DNA of 64,000 nt from Streptomyces sp. NBC_01214 (GCF_026340975.1 NZ_JAPEOS010000002.1:1196501-1260500); one strand, 5' to 3'. Counted from the first letter of the stretch, positions 52,141 through 61,816 are shown. A program made the numbers and translations. The notes: generated by a model from the sequence alone, not told the origin.

Positions 52141-52216
52141 CGGGTCGCGGAGGTGGACGGGTCGCGGAGGTGGCCGGACCGGGGAGGTGGTCGGACCGCG
52201 GAGGTGGCCGGACCGG
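52141..52216. repeat. Tandem 17-bp minisatellite
   Basis: Four consecutive 17-bp units, starting at 52141, 52158, 52175 and 52192, plus a partial fifth. Each has the form CGG(G/A)(T/C)CG(C/G)GGAGGTGG plus one variable base. It lies between the SIP stop and the convergent small secreted protein stop, ending exactly one base before the latter. Confidence 0.9.
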
Positions 52217-52489
52217 CTACTCGGCGGACGCCTTGCAGGCGCTCACCGCGGTCCCGTTGGTCACACCGCCCTTGGTCAGTCCGCTCACGCACTGCTCCTG
52301 CTCACCGGAGTACCCGGCGGAACACGCCGACCGGACGGACTCCGGAGCTTCGCCGCCCTGCAGCTCCCGCTCGACCTGGTTGATGCAGGCCGAGACGTCC
52401 GCGTGGGCGGCGGGGGCCGCGAAGGCCGCACCACCGAGTACGAGGGTCAGGCCGCTGAGGACACCTGCGATACGGGTCGACGTGCGCAT
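52217..52489 (-). CDS. Small secreted four-cysteine protein
   Basis: A 90-residue precursor. A signal peptide (MRTSTRIAGVLSGLTLVLGG then AAFAAPAAHA) probably ends after AHA at residue 30. The mature form of about 60 residues has four cysteines (SACINQ, SACSAG, EQCVSG, SACKAS) likely to form two disulfides. No known domain is recognised. The ATG at 52489 is chosen because the signal peptide begins there; a 62-codon upstream extension is not plausible. The function is unknown. Confidence 0.85.
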   Translation of the reverse strand: MRTSTRIAGVLSGLTLVLGGAAFAAPAAHADVSACINQVERELQGGEAPESVRSACSAGYSGEQEQCVSGLTKGGVTNGTAVSACKASAE

Positions 52490-52696
52490 GGGACGCACCT
52501 GCTCTCCGGGATCGTCGCGCGGCCCGGTGCCCGTAGGTGCCGGATCCGCGCAGGAACAGCGCCGAGCTCGCGCGGCCGGGTACCGGCCACAGGGGCCCGG
52601 GTCCCCGGCCCGGACCGGCTCGGCAGGGAATCCCCTCCTCCGTCCGACGCTAGAGCAGCCTCCTGCCGCACGCACCCGCAGCTGCCTTTCCCCCGG

Positions 52697-53197
52697 TCAG
52701 GCGCCGGTGGTGCCGTCGATCCCCTCGCGGAGGAAGTCGGCGTGGCCGTTGTGGCGGGCGTACTCGTGGATGAGGTGGAGCATCACCAGACGCAGCGAGG
52801 CCTCCTCCTCCCAGCTCGGCACGTACGCCGTCACGTCCAGGGACTCGGCCGCGGCCTCGATCCGGCGGGCGTGGGCGATCTCCTCCTGCCAGGCGGTGAA
52901 CGCCTCCGCGCGACTGGATCCCGAGGCGTCGTACGCGGCCTGGAAGTCGTGGCTGTCCGACCACCGGTGCGGGAGGTCCTGGCCGTCGAGGACGCGGCGG
53001 AACCAGTGCCTTTCGACCTCGGCCATGTGCCGGACCAGCCCCAGCAGGGACAGCGTGGACGGGGGCATCGAGGCGAGGCGCAGCTGCTCGTCGTCGAGGC
53101 CTTCGCACTTCCAGGCGAGGGTGGCCCGGTGGTAGTCGAGGTAGGTTCGGAGGGTCTCGCGTTCGTCCCCGGTCAGGGGCGGGCTGATGCGTTCCAT
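52697..53197 (-). CDS. DinB-family (DUF664) protein
   Basis: A 166-residue four-helix protein of the DinB/mycothiol-transferase superfamily. Helix 2 has LLGLVRHMAEVERHWFRRVL with a metal-ligand-type histidine. The C-terminal LHLIHEYARHNGHADFLREG carries the other histidines, giving the usual three-His metal site. Such proteins in actinobacteria use mycothiol as thiol cofactor; the substrate here is unknown. Confidence 0.9.
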   Translation of the reverse strand: MERISPPLTGDERETLRTYLDYHRATLAWKCEGLDDEQLRLASMPPSTLSLLGLVRHMAEVERHWFRRVLDGQDLPHRWSDSHDFQAAYDASGSSRAEAFTAWQEEIAHARRIEAAAESLDVTAYVPSWEEEASLRLVMLHLIHEYARHNGHADFLREGIDGTTGA

Positions 53198-53310
53198 GGC
53201 AGTGATCTTGCCCGCTGCTCCAGCACCGGCCTAGGGGGCATCCTGCCGATCATGTCGGATTTTGGGGCCCCGGCACCGCTCCCTGATCCGCCCCGATCGA
53301 CAAGACACCC

Positions 53311-54117
53311 CTAGGAGGCGGCGCCGGTCCACATGTACGGCACCGTCACGCCCAGGACCCCGAAGCCGAGCCGCTCCAGGATCGGACGGCTGTCGTTCGA
53401 CGCGTCCACCTGGAGGTAGGTGATGCCGAGTTGCGCCGCCAGGCGGGCGCGGTGGGCGACCAGCAGGCGGTAGATGCCCCGGCCGCGCCACTCGGGGATC
53501 GTGCCGCCGCCCCAGAGGCCCGCGAAGGCCAGCCCGGGCCGCATCTCCATCCGGGCCGCGCTCACCGGGGTCCCGCCCGCCATCGCGAGCACCGCGGCGA
53601 TCGTCTCCGGCTCCTCCCGCAGCTTGCTGAGCAGCTGCTCCCGGATCCGCGGCCGCTCCGTCCCGAAGGCTCCGGCGTGGACCTGCATCATCAGGTCGAC
53701 GCCCTCCTCGTCCGTCACCACCCGCAGGGTGATCCCCTCCGGCGGCTCCACCGGCAGCTTCGCGAGCTCGGACACCAGGCCCACCATCAGGGTCTCGGGC
53801 GGCTCCGGCACCAGGCCCGCCGCCCGCAGCCGGTCCCCGAGGTCCGCGGGCCGGTCGTAGTCGTACAGCTTCCACTCGAACTCCGGACAGCCGCGCCCCG
53901 CGAAGAACGCCACCTGCGCCGCGATCTCCGCGTCCGCCGTCCCCTCGTCCAGGTCCGACCAGAGCACGCCGTTCCACCCGAGCGCGGGCGCGACGTGCCG
54001 TACGACGGCACCCGCCCGCTCCACCCTCGCGTGCGGGGCGTCGGCCTGCGCGCCTTCGCGCACCTCGGCATCGAAGCGGGCGCGCACCTTCATCAGTTCA
54101 TCAAGATCGATCGTCAT
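53311..54117 (-). CDS. GNAT-family N-acetyltransferase
   Basis: A 268-residue protein. The C-terminal GNAT domain carries the acetyl-CoA loop WRGRGIYRLLVAHRARLAAQ (about 213-232), followed by LQVDASNDSRPILERLGFGV. The N-terminal 120 residues form a helper domain. The substrate is unknown. It is divergent from the cupin gene at 54171 with 53 bases between. Confidence 0.88.
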   Translation of the reverse strand: MTIDLDELMKVRARFDAEVREGAQADAPHARVERAGAVVRHVAPALGWNGVLWSDLDEGTADAEIAAQVAFFAGRGCPEFEWKLYDYDRPADLGDRLRAAGLVPEPPETLMVGLVSELAKLPVEPPEGITLRVVTDEEGVDLMMQVHAGAFGTERPRIREQLLSKLREEPETIAAVLAMAGGTPVSAARMEMRPGLAFAGLWGGGTIPEWRGRGIYRLLVAHRARLAAQLGITYLQVDASNDSRPILERLGFGVLGVTVPYMWTGAAS

Positions 54118-54170
54118 CGTCCCAGCTCACCAGTGTCGGGCGGGTGCCACAACTGCATTAGCCTCACCTC

Positions 54171-54578
54171 GTGAACCACGACTCCACCATCTACACCGGT
54201 AAGGCCACCCCCGACGCCGCCGCCGACCGCGGCTGGCTCCTCGGCCACTTCAAGGACCCCGCCGATCCCCGCCACAGCGAGGACGTGGAGATCAAATGGG
54301 GAGTCCACCCGAAGGGCGACGAGCGGGAGCGGTGGGCGACCGCCGAGAAGCGCACCGCACTGCTGGTGCTGATCAGCGGACGTTTCCGGCTGGAGTTCCC
54401 CGGGCGCACCGTCGTCCTCGCCGAGCAGGGGGACTACGTGCTCTGGGGGCGCGGCGTCGACCACTCCTGGTACGCGGAGGAGGACGCCGTCGTCCTCACC
54501 GTCCGGTGGCCCTCGATTCCGGGCTACCGGGTGGACGAGCCCGAAACCGAGCTGGAGGTCGGGTCCCCCGCACTGTGA
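54171..54578 (+). CDS. Cupin-fold small protein
   Basis: A 135-residue protein with a beta-barrel pattern: TALLVLISGRFRLEFPGRTV then LAEQGDYVLWGRGVDHSWYA, which match cupin motifs 1 and 2 in spacing; only some usual metal ligands (His in GVDHSW) are evident. The GTG start at 54171 lies in the shared divergent promoter with the acetyltransferase gene. The function is unknown; a sugar-binding or sensor role is possible. Confidence 0.75.
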   Translation: MNHDSTIYTGKATPDAAADRGWLLGHFKDPADPRHSEDVEIKWGVHPKGDERERWATAEKRTALLVLISGRFRLEFPGRTVVLAEQGDYVLWGRGVDHSWYAEEDAVVLTVRWPSIPGYRVDEPETELEVGSPAL

Positions 54579-54762
54579 CGATGCACACGAAAGGGGCCAA
54601 CGATCACGAAACGCTGAGATCGTGGAGGGTGTAGACCCTCTGCGCCGAACCTTCCCGGGGTGATCCCCCGGTGGTCCCCTCGGCCGGGCCTCCACGCGTT
54701 CATGCGTTCTTTGCGACGGGCTGCCTCCCGGTAAAGATCCGAACCACCAGGGAGCACGTCCG

Positions 54763-57012
54763 TTGGCTGTAATCGCACGCTGGTGCATGCGCCACCGCCT
54801 CCTCGCCGTCCTGATCTGGCTGCTCGCGCTCGGTGGGACCGCGGCGGCCGCAGTGACCACCGGGTCGGCGTTCTCCAACGACTACGAGGTCCCCGGCACC
54901 GAGTCCGGCAAGGCGAACGCCCTCCTGCGCGAGGCCTTCCACGGCCAGGGCGGCGACACCGACACCATCGTGTGGCGGGCCCCGGACCGGCAGAACGTGC
55001 GCACCCCGGACATCGAGCAGCGCATGACCGCGGCACTGGAGGCCGTCGCCGGGCTCCCCGGCGTCGGATCGGTCGCCGGACCCTACGACCCCGCCCCCGA
55101 GAGCGCCGCCCGGATCAGCCCCGACGGGCGCACCGCCTACGCGGTGGTGACCTTCGACCAGCAGGCCGACTCCGTACCCAAGGCCCAGGCCAGGGCGGTC
55201 GTCGACGCGGCGAAGAACCCCACCACCGAGGCCGGCGGTCTCCAGGTCGAACTGGGCGGCCGCGCCATCCAGCTCACCGAGGCCCCCACCGCGCACCTCG
55301 CCGAGGTCATCGGTGTCGCCGTAGCGGCCCTGGTCCTCTTCCTCGCCTTCGGCTCGCTCGCCGCGAGCCTGCTGCCCATCGCGACCGCCCTGGTCAGCGT
55401 GGGCACCGCCTATTTCGGCATCACCCTGCTCGGCCACGCGATGCCGGTAGCCGACTTCGCCCCGATGCTCGGCACCCTCATCGGCCTCGGCGTGGGCATC
55501 GACTACGCGCTGTTCATCGTCACCCGGCACCGCAAGGGCCTGGCGCGGGGCAGCACGGTCGAGGAGGCGGCCGCGAACGCCGTCGCCACCACCGGCCGGG
55601 CCGTCGTCTTCGCCGGTGCCACCGTCTGCATCGCGCTGCTCGGCATGTTGGTGCTGCGGCTGAACTTCCTGAACGGCGTCGCGATAGCGGCCTCCGTGAC
55701 GGTGGTCCTGACGGTCGCCGCCTCGGTCACCCTGCTGCCCGCCCTCCTCTCGTACATAGGCGTGCGCGCCCTCTCGCGCCGCGAGCGCCGCAAGCTCGCC
55801 GCCGAGGGGCCGCGCCCCGAACAGACCTCCAGCTTCGCCGTCCGCTGGTCCGTCTTCGTCGAGCGGCACCCCAAGCTGCTGGGTGTCATCGCCACCGCGG
55901 TCATGCTGGTGCTGGCACTGCCCACCTTCTTCCTCCATCTGGGCACGTCCGACCAGGGCAACAACCCGGCCACCTCCACCACCCGGCAGGCCTACGACCT
56001 GCTGGCGGAGGGCTTCGGCCCCGGAACCAACGGCCCGCTCACCGTCGTCGCCCGGCTGGACGGCGCCGGAGACCGGCTCGCCGTGGACCAGCTGGCGCAG
56101 GCACTGCGCGCGACCGAGGGCGTCGCCTCCACCGGCCCCGCCGTCCTCAACCGCAGCGGCGACACCGCCGTACTGACCGTCGTACCGGACTCCGCCCCGC
56201 AGTCCCGGGCCACGAGCGACCTCGTCGACAGGCTCCGCCAGGACGTCATCCCGGCCGCCGGGCACGGCAACTCCATGGAGGTCCACGTCGGCGGTGTGAC
56301 GGCCGCCTACGACGACTTCGCCGAGGTCATCATCGGGAAGCTGCCGCTCTTCGTCGGCGTGGTCATCGCCCTCGGCTGCGTACTCCTGTTGCTGGCCTTC
56401 CGGTCCATCGGCATCCCGCTCAAGGCGGCGGCCATGAACGTCGCCGCCGTCGCCTCTTCCTTCGGCGTCGTGGTCGCGATCTTCCAGTGGGGCTGGGGGA
56501 GCGAGCTGCTGGGCCTGGGCAGCGCCGGCCCCATCGAACCCTTCCTGCCCGTGATCATGGTGTCCGTCCTCTTCGGACTGTCGATGGACTATCAGGTCTT
56601 CCTCGTCAGCCGGATGTACGAGGAGTGGCTGGAGACGGGCGACAACCGGCGGGCCGTGCGCGTGGGCCTCGCCGAGACCAGCCGGGTCATCAACTCGGCG
56701 GCCGTCATCATGATCTCCGTCTTCCTGGCCTTCGTGCTCAGCGGCGACCGGATCATCGCGATGTTCGGGATCGCGCTCGCCGCGGCCGTGGCCCTCGACG
56801 CCTTCGTGCTGCGCACCCTCCTCGTCCCGGCCCTGATGCACATGCTCGGCGGGGCCAACTGGTGGCTGCCCGCCTGGCTCGATCGGCGCCTGCCCCGGAT
56901 CAGCATCGAGCCCCCCGAACACCGACCGCATGCGAAACTTCCGAAGCAGCGGCCCGCCGAGGACCTCGCCACGAGCGAGGACAGCGCCGAGCCCGCCGCC
57001 ACCTCCCGGTGA
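54763..57012 (+). CDS. MMPL-family RND-type membrane transporter
   Basis: A 749-residue transporter. The first membrane helix (RHRLLAVLIWLLALGGTAAA) is followed by an external domain with the N-terminal SNDYEVPGTESGKAN motif. A bundle of helices holds GTLIGLGVGIDYALFIVTRH at about 245-264, with the proton-relay aspartate. A second external domain and helix bundle include LFGLSMDYQVFLVSRMYEEW. A charged C-terminal tail follows. The start is TTG at 54763 with AGGGAG upstream. Related proteins export lipids or antibiotics; the cargo is unknown. A GNAT gene follows after 39 bases. Confidence 0.93.
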   Translation: MAVIARWCMRHRLLAVLIWLLALGGTAAAAVTTGSAFSNDYEVPGTESGKANALLREAFHGQGGDTDTIVWRAPDRQNVRTPDIEQRMTAALEAVAGLPGVGSVAGPYDPAPESAARISPDGRTAYAVVTFDQQADSVPKAQARAVVDAAKNPTTEAGGLQVELGGRAIQLTEAPTAHLAEVIGVAVAALVLFLAFGSLAASLLPIATALVSVGTAYFGITLLGHAMPVADFAPMLGTLIGLGVGIDYALFIVTRHRKGLARGSTVEEAAANAVATTGRAVVFAGATVCIALLGMLVLRLNFLNGVAIAASVTVVLTVAASVTLLPALLSYIGVRALSRRERRKLAAEGPRPEQTSSFAVRWSVFVERHPKLLGVIATAVMLVLALPTFFLHLGTSDQGNNPATSTTRQAYDLLAEGFGPGTNGPLTVVARLDGAGDRLAVDQLAQALRATEGVASTGPAVLNRSGDTAVLTVVPDSAPQSRATSDLVDRLRQDVIPAAGHGNSMEVHVGGVTAAYDDFAEVIIGKLPLFVGVVIALGCVLLLLAFRSIGIPLKAAAMNVAAVASSFGVVVAIFQWGWGSELLGLGSAGPIEPFLPVIMVSVLFGLSMDYQVFLVSRMYEEWLETGDNRRAVRVGLAETSRVINSAAVIMISVFLAFVLSGDRIIAMFGIALAAAVALDAFVLRTLLVPALMHMLGGANWWLPAWLDRRLPRISIEPPEHRPHAKLPKQRPAEDLATSEDSAEPAATSR

Positions 57013-57051
57013 TCCGGCCACCCGCCGCCCGAGACCCAAGGAAGACCGAGC

Positions 57052-57606
57052 ATGTTCTCGATGGACCTGGCCGAAGACGCCCAGATGTTCCCGCTGGAGG
57101 CCCGGCACGCCCATGAGTTCTTCGCGCACATCGAGCGCGGACGCGAATTCATCGGGCAGTACGTCGGCTTCCCCGACCGGGCCACCGACCTCGACTCCGC
57201 CCGGGCCCTGCTCGCCAAGTACGCGGTGACGGCGGGGGAGGACGGCGCCCGGTTCTTCGGCATCCGGCTCGACGGCACCCTGGTGGGCGGGGTCCTCTTC
57301 CCCAGGTTCGAGGCGCACTACGGCAACTGCGAGATCGGCTGCTGGCTGGAGCCTGCCGCGGCCGGCCGAGGCCTGATCACCAAGGCCTGCCAGGTCCTGA
57401 TCGACTACGCCTTCGGCGAGCGCGGCATGCACCGCGTCGAGTGGCACGCGGCCTCCGGCAACAAGAAGAGCCTCGCCGTGGCCGCGCGCCTGGGGATGAC
57501 CCGCGAAGGCGTCATGCGGGAGAACTACCTCCACCGCGGAGTCCGCCAGGACACCGAGGTCTGGTCGATCCTCTCCCACGAGTGGGCTGCGACCCGGTCC
57601 GCCTGA
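57052..57606 (+). CDS. RimJ/RimL-type GNAT acetyltransferase
   Basis: A 184-residue acetyltransferase with the RimL layout. The segment CEIGCWLEPAAAGRGLITKA contains the acetyl-CoA-binding loop, and HRVEWHAASGNKKSLAVAAR then LGMTREGVMRENYLHRG complete the fold. These enzymes acetylate N-terminal or other amines, sometimes antibiotics. It is 39 bases after the MMPL gene, likely the same transcript. Confidence 0.9.
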   Translation: MFSMDLAEDAQMFPLEARHAHEFFAHIERGREFIGQYVGFPDRATDLDSARALLAKYAVTAGEDGARFFGIRLDGTLVGGVLFPRFEAHYGNCEIGCWLEPAAAGRGLITKACQVLIDYAFGERGMHRVEWHAASGNKKSLAVAARLGMTREGVMRENYLHRGVRQDTEVWSILSHEWAATRSA

Positions 57607-57727
57607 GCCCGTTCCGGGCCCCGTCCGGGCGCGCCCGCACGCGGGTTCCGCCGACCGCGGAACCCCCCACGGCCGGAACCAGCGGATTCTCAGAAAACTC
57701 TCAGACAGGCCGCCTACGGTGCCCCGC

Positions 57728-58312
57728 ATGGACACCACGAAGACCCCCGCCCCGAACGCCGCCGAGGCGGACACCACCCCGGCCGACCTCGAAAAGGCCG
57801 AGACCCCCCTGCCGGCCGAGGCAGACTCCGCGGTCACCGACGAGGTCACCGACACGGACCTGGACGACGAGGCGTTCGCCGACGACCAGGCCGAGGACGG
57901 GGAGCCGAGCCAGGTCGGATCCGCGGCCTTCGCGATCGTCGCCGCGGGCCTCGGTGTCGTCGCCCTCAGTGGTAGCTGGGTCGCGGGCATCGTGTCCGAG
58001 CGTGCGAGCGTCGCCGCCCGGCTGGAGCTGACCCAGGCCGCCGACGCCAACGCGCAGATCGCCGCCCAGTTCGTCGACCCGTGGCACACCACCGCGATGG
58101 TGAACGGCATCTTCTCCGCCCTCGCCCTGATCATCGCCACCTTCGTGCTGGCCCTTCCGGCCTTCAGCAGCCCCGAGCGCACCCTCCCCACCTGGGTACG
58201 GTCCGTCTCCTGGGCGGGCATCGGACTGGGCGCCCTCGGCGTACTGCTCTTCGTCCTCATGTACTTCGACCTCCTCCTCGCCATTCCCAAGGCGGCCGGA
58301 GCCGGCGCCTAG
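57728..58312 (+). CDS. Hypothetical membrane protein
   Basis: A 194-residue protein. An acidic, low-complexity N-terminal tail of about 60 residues (TEVTDTDLDDEAFADD-like) is followed by three to four hydrophobic segments: AAFAIVAAGLGVVALSGSWV, MVNGIFSALALIIATFVLAL, and AGIGLGALGVLLFVLMYFDL. The arrangement, with an acidic tail and a bundle of spans, is common among Streptomyces proteins of unknown role. Start choice: ATG 57728 over GTG 57719, which has a weaker context. A hairpin follows. Confidence 0.75.
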   Translation: MDTTKTPAPNAAEADTTPADLEKAETPLPAEADSAVTDEVTDTDLDDEAFADDQAEDGEPSQVGSAAFAIVAAGLGVVALSGSWVAGIVSERASVAARLELTQAADANAQIAAQFVDPWHTTAMVNGIFSALALIIATFVLALPAFSSPERTLPTWVRSVSWAGIGLGALGVLLFVLMYFDLLLAIPKAAGAGA

Positions 58313-58318
58313 GCAGTT

Positions 58319-58367
58319 CCTTAGGTCCCGCACGGACCGGCCCGGGGCTCCCCGCCCCGGACTAAGG
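58319..58367 (+). terminator. Probable terminator after the membrane protein gene
   Basis: CCTTAGGTCC (58319-58328) and GGACTAAGG (58359-58367) pair with one bulge, enclosing an inner CGGGGC/GCCCCG hairpin. It begins six bases after the upstream stop codon. Confidence 0.55.
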
Positions 58368-58478
58368 CCCCCTGTCCCCGACAGATGCGGCATGCGACCG
58401 ATGTGCCGGTACCCCCTGGGGCGCGAATCTTGGATCACACCGAACGAGGTGCCCGAGCAATGCGACCAGGGAGCAGAG

Positions 58479-58688
58479 ATGCACGAGTACGAGATCGCCA
58501 CCGCCGCCCGCAGCGCCGACCTCATCCGTGAGGCGGCCGAGTACCGCACGGCCCGGGCGGCGCGGCGGGCGCACCGCGCCTCCTCGCCGGACCAGGAACA
58601 CCGGAGGCGGGTGAGATCGTTCCGGAGCCGGTTCACCCGCTCGGCCCGTGCCGCCCGCTCCGCGTGCTCCGCGCCGCACACCGCGTGA
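58479..58688 (+). CDS. Small basic hypothetical protein
   Basis: A 69-residue, arginine-rich protein starting MHEYEIATAARSADLIREAA; the rest is rich in Ala/Arg/Ser. Similar short genes are common in Streptomyces. The ATG at 58479 has AGGGAG at a good distance; a further 29-codon upstream extension is open but lacks a site. It ends 59 bases before the regulator gene and may be co-transcribed. Confidence 0.6.
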   Translation: MHEYEIATAARSADLIREAAEYRTARAARRAHRASSPDQEHRRRVRSFRSRFTRSARAARSACSAPHTA

Positions 58689-58747
58689 ACTGACACGTGA
58701 TGAGGAGCGCACCGGCGGCGAGTGCCGCCGAGCAGGACGTCTGTGCG

Positions 58748-61700
58748 ATGCTCGGCGGCGTGGAGACCAGATCTGTCAGCCCGGTGTTCGTCGGCCGAGC
58801 CGATGAACTGGCCGTGCTCACCGACGCATTGACCCGGGCCGCCGGCCGGGACCCGCAGGCGATGCTCATCGGGGGAGAGGCCGGAGTCGGCAAGACCCGC
58901 CTCACCGAGGAGTTCCTCTGCGAGGCGGACCGCCGCGGCGCGGTCGTCGCCGTCGGAGGCTGTGTGGAGATCGGGGCGGAGGGTCTTCCCTTCGCCCCGT
59001 TCTCGACGGCCCTGCGCACCCTGCACCGGCTGCTGCCCGGGGAACTGGCCGCCGCTGCCGCCGGCCAGGAGGACGAACTCGCCCGCATCCTCCCCGAACT
59101 CGGCGACACCCCGCGCGGCCCGCACGACGAGGAGAGCACCGCCCGCCTCTTCGAGCTGACCGCCCGGATGCTGGAGCGCCTCGCCGCCGACCGCACCGTC
59201 GTCCTCGTCTTGGAGGACCTGCACTGGGCGGACACCTCCACCCGGCACCTGCTCTCCTACCTCTTCCGCACCCTCATCAGCGGCCGGCTCGTCATCGTCG
59301 CCACCTACCGTGCGGACGACGTGCACCGGCGTCACCCGCTGCGCCCGCTCCTCGCCGAACTCGACCGGCTCCGCACCGTCCACCGCGTCGAGCTGTCCCG
59401 CTTCAACCGGGCCGAGGTACGCCGCCAGCTCACCGGCATCCTCGCCGCACAGCCCGACGAGGACTTCGTGGACTCCGTCTTCGACCGGTCGGACGGCAAC
59501 GCCTTCTTCGTCGAGGAACTCGTCGCCTGCAGGGAGAGCGGCTGCCGCACCGGACTCACCGAATCCCTGCGCGACCTGCTCCTCGTCCGCGTCGAGGTGC
59601 TCCCCGACGAGACCCAGCGGTTGGTGCGCATCGTCGCCGAGGGCGGCTCCACCGTGGAGTACCCGCTGCTGCGCGCCGTCGCCGGGCTGACCGAGGACGA
59701 GCTGATCGAGGCGCTGCGAGCCGCCGTCGGGGCCAACATCCTGCTCGCCACCCCCGACGGCGACGGCTACCGCTTCCGGCACTCCCTGGTCCGCGAGGCC
59801 GTCAGCGACGACCTGCTGCCCGGGGAGCGGGCCCGCGTCAACCGCCGCTACGCCGAGGCGATGGAGGCCGACGGCACGCTCGTCCGGGCCGAGGAGCGGG
59901 TCATCCGGTTGGCCAGTTACTGGTACCACGCGAACGATCCCGCCAAAGCGCTGCCCGCCGTGCTCGCCGCCTCCGTGGCGGCCCGCCGCCGGCACGCCTA
60001 CTCGGAGCAACTGCGCCTGCTGGAGCGGGCCATGGACCTGTGGGACAGCGCTCCGGAGGACGTCATCGAGGCGCTCCGCCCGGCGGACTACACCGAGGTG
60101 TACCCTCCGTGCGGCTGCGACCCGGCCACCACCGCGCTCCAGCGGCTCGACCTGCTGGCCGAGGCCACCGTGGCGGCGCGCTACGGCGGCGAGCGCGACC
60201 GTGCCCTGAAGATCACGAAGACGGCGCTGCGCCTGCTGGAGGACGACCGCGACCCGCTGCGGGCCGCCTGGTTCTGGACCGAGCGCTCCCGGCTGATCGC
60301 CGGCCTCGGGCGCGGCGACGGCTGGGAGGAGATAGCCAAGGCGCAGGACCTCGTCCGGGGGCTGCCCCCGTCCCAGGTGCACGCCGAGGTCCTGGTCCGG
60401 GCCGCGAACTGGGGCATGTTCCACAAGCCGGGCCCCGGCAACCTCGCCGCCGCCGAACGCGCCGTCGAGTACGCGCGGATGGTCGGCGCCGCGGAGACCG
60501 AGCTCAACGCGAGGATCACGGTCGGATCTCTGCTCACCGACTCCGGCGACGCTCCGGGCGGTCTGGCCGAGATGCACGCGGTCCGGGAACGGGCCACCGA
60601 ACTCGGGCTCACCATGCTGGCAGGGCGTGCGCATATCAATCTCACCTCTCAGTTGGAAAGTCTGGGCCGGTCCCGCGAAGCCGTGGAACTGGCCGAACAA
60701 GGGGCCGAACTGGTCCGCAGATCCCGGCTCATGGACAGCGAGGCCTGGGTCTGCGGGAACAAGGCCGAGAGCCTGTACAGCCTCGGCCGCTGGGACGAGG
60801 CCGCCGAAGCGGCCCGGCGTGCCCTGCTCGTCGGCCAGAGCGCAGGCCCGCGCGGCTGCGCCTCCGCACGGCTGGCCCACCTGGCCCTGGCCCGCGGCGA
60901 GTTGACCGAAGCCGCCCACCAGTTGGCCGCCGCCCACGTCCACTTCGGCAGCCACGGAAACCGCCCCCAGCCCCAGCAGCGGATCCCGCTCTACCGCCTG
61001 GCGATCGGCGTGGCTGCGGCGGAGGGCCGGATCGCCGACGTCCGCACCGAGGCATCCGCTGCCGTCGCCTACGGATTCCCGCTCGGGCAGCACCGCTACG
61101 CCTGGCCGCTGCTGCTCGCCGCCGCCACCGCGGAAGCGGACGCCCGGGGGCTCCCGGCCGCGGAGGCCGGCCGGGACGCGGCCCTGGACGTGCTGCGCAC
61201 CGCCGCCCGCCCGCTCGCCACCCCGGTCCCGGTGTGGACCGCCCACGCCGAGTACGTCCGGGCCGAGCTGCTCCGGGCCGAGGCCCGGGACACCCTCGCC
61301 GACTGGACCGCCGTCGAGAAGGCCGTCCGTCCCTTGGAGCGCCCGTACCTGCTGGCCAGGGCCTGCCACCGGCTCGCGGAGGCCCTGCTGGTCGCCGGCG
61401 ACCGGGAGCCCGCGGCCGCCCTGCTCCGCGAGGCCTACGCCACCGCCGAGCGGATCGGCGCACGCACCCTGCGCGAGGACCTGGCCCTGCTGGCCCAGCG
61501 CGCCCGACTCCCGCTGACCGACGCCGACAGCGCCGCCGCCCCGCCGGTCCCGGAGACCGATCCGGTCGAGGCGCTCGGGCTGACCAATCGCGAGCGGGAC
61601 GTACTGCGCCTGGTGGCGGCCGGCAGCACCAACCGGAAGATCGCCGAGGAGCTCTTCATCTCACCGAAGACGGCGAGCGTGCACGTCTCGAACATCCTGG

Positions 61701-61816
61701 CGAAGTTGGGCGTCGCCAGCCGTGGCGAGGCGGCCGCCCTCGCCCACCGGCTGCATCTCTTCGCCGCGCCGGCCCCGGTCAGTCCCCGTCCGGACGCTGC
61801 TCGTCCAGGCGTATGA
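58748..61816 (+). CDS. Large LuxR (LAL-type) transcriptional regulator
   Basis: A 1022-residue regulator. The N-terminal AAA/STAND ATPase has FVGRADEL then GGEAGVGKTRL (Walker A at about 47-56) and LVLEDLHWAD (Walker B at about 152-161). A long TPR-like helical middle (about 350-900) leads to the C-terminal LuxR HTH: LTNRERDVLRLVAAGSTNRK then IAEELFISPKTASVHVSNIL. LAL proteins use ATP and a ligand signal to activate operons, often for antibiotics. Start choice: ATG 58748; GTG 58760 and upstream ATG 58697 are alternatives. It overlaps the convergent small gene by 38 bases. Confidence 0.93.
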   Translation: MLGGVETRSVSPVFVGRADELAVLTDALTRAAGRDPQAMLIGGEAGVGKTRLTEEFLCEADRRGAVVAVGGCVEIGAEGLPFAPFSTALRTLHRLLPGELAAAAAGQEDELARILPELGDTPRGPHDEESTARLFELTARMLERLAADRTVVLVLEDLHWADTSTRHLLSYLFRTLISGRLVIVATYRADDVHRRHPLRPLLAELDRLRTVHRVELSRFNRAEVRRQLTGILAAQPDEDFVDSVFDRSDGNAFFVEELVACRESGCRTGLTESLRDLLLVRVEVLPDETQRLVRIVAEGGSTVEYPLLRAVAGLTEDELIEALRAAVGANILLATPDGDGYRFRHSLVREAVSDDLLPGERARVNRRYAEAMEADGTLVRAEERVIRLASYWYHANDPAKALPAVLAASVAARRRHAYSEQLRLLERAMDLWDSAPEDVIEALRPADYTEVYPPCGCDPATTALQRLDLLAEATVAARYGGERDRALKITKTALRLLEDDRDPLRAAWFWTERSRLIAGLGRGDGWEEIAKAQDLVRGLPPSQVHAEVLVRAANWGMFHKPGPGNLAAAERAVEYARMVGAAETELNARITVGSLLTDSGDAPGGLAEMHAVRERATELGLTMLAGRAHINLTSQLESLGRSREAVELAEQGAELVRRSRLMDSEAWVCGNKAESLYSLGRWDEAAEAARRALLVGQSAGPRGCASARLAHLALARGELTEAAHQLAAAHVHFGSHGNRPQPQQRIPLYRLAIGVAAAEGRIADVRTEASAAVAYGFPLGQHRYAWPLLLAAATAEADARGLPAAEAGRDAALDVLRTAARPLATPVPVWTAHAEYVRAELLRAEARDTLADWTAVEKAVRPLERPYLLARACHRLAEALLVAGDREPAAALLREAYATAERIGARTLREDLALLAQRARLPLTDADSAAAPPVPETDPVEALGLTNRERDVLRLVAAGSTNRKIAEELFISPKTASVHVSNILAKLGVASRGEAAALAHRLHLFAAPAPVSPRPDAARPGV

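Noticed and set aside
52141..52216. The 17-bp repeat as a CRISPR array
   Set aside because: Units are directly adjacent without spacers, only 17 bp long, and no cas gene is present.
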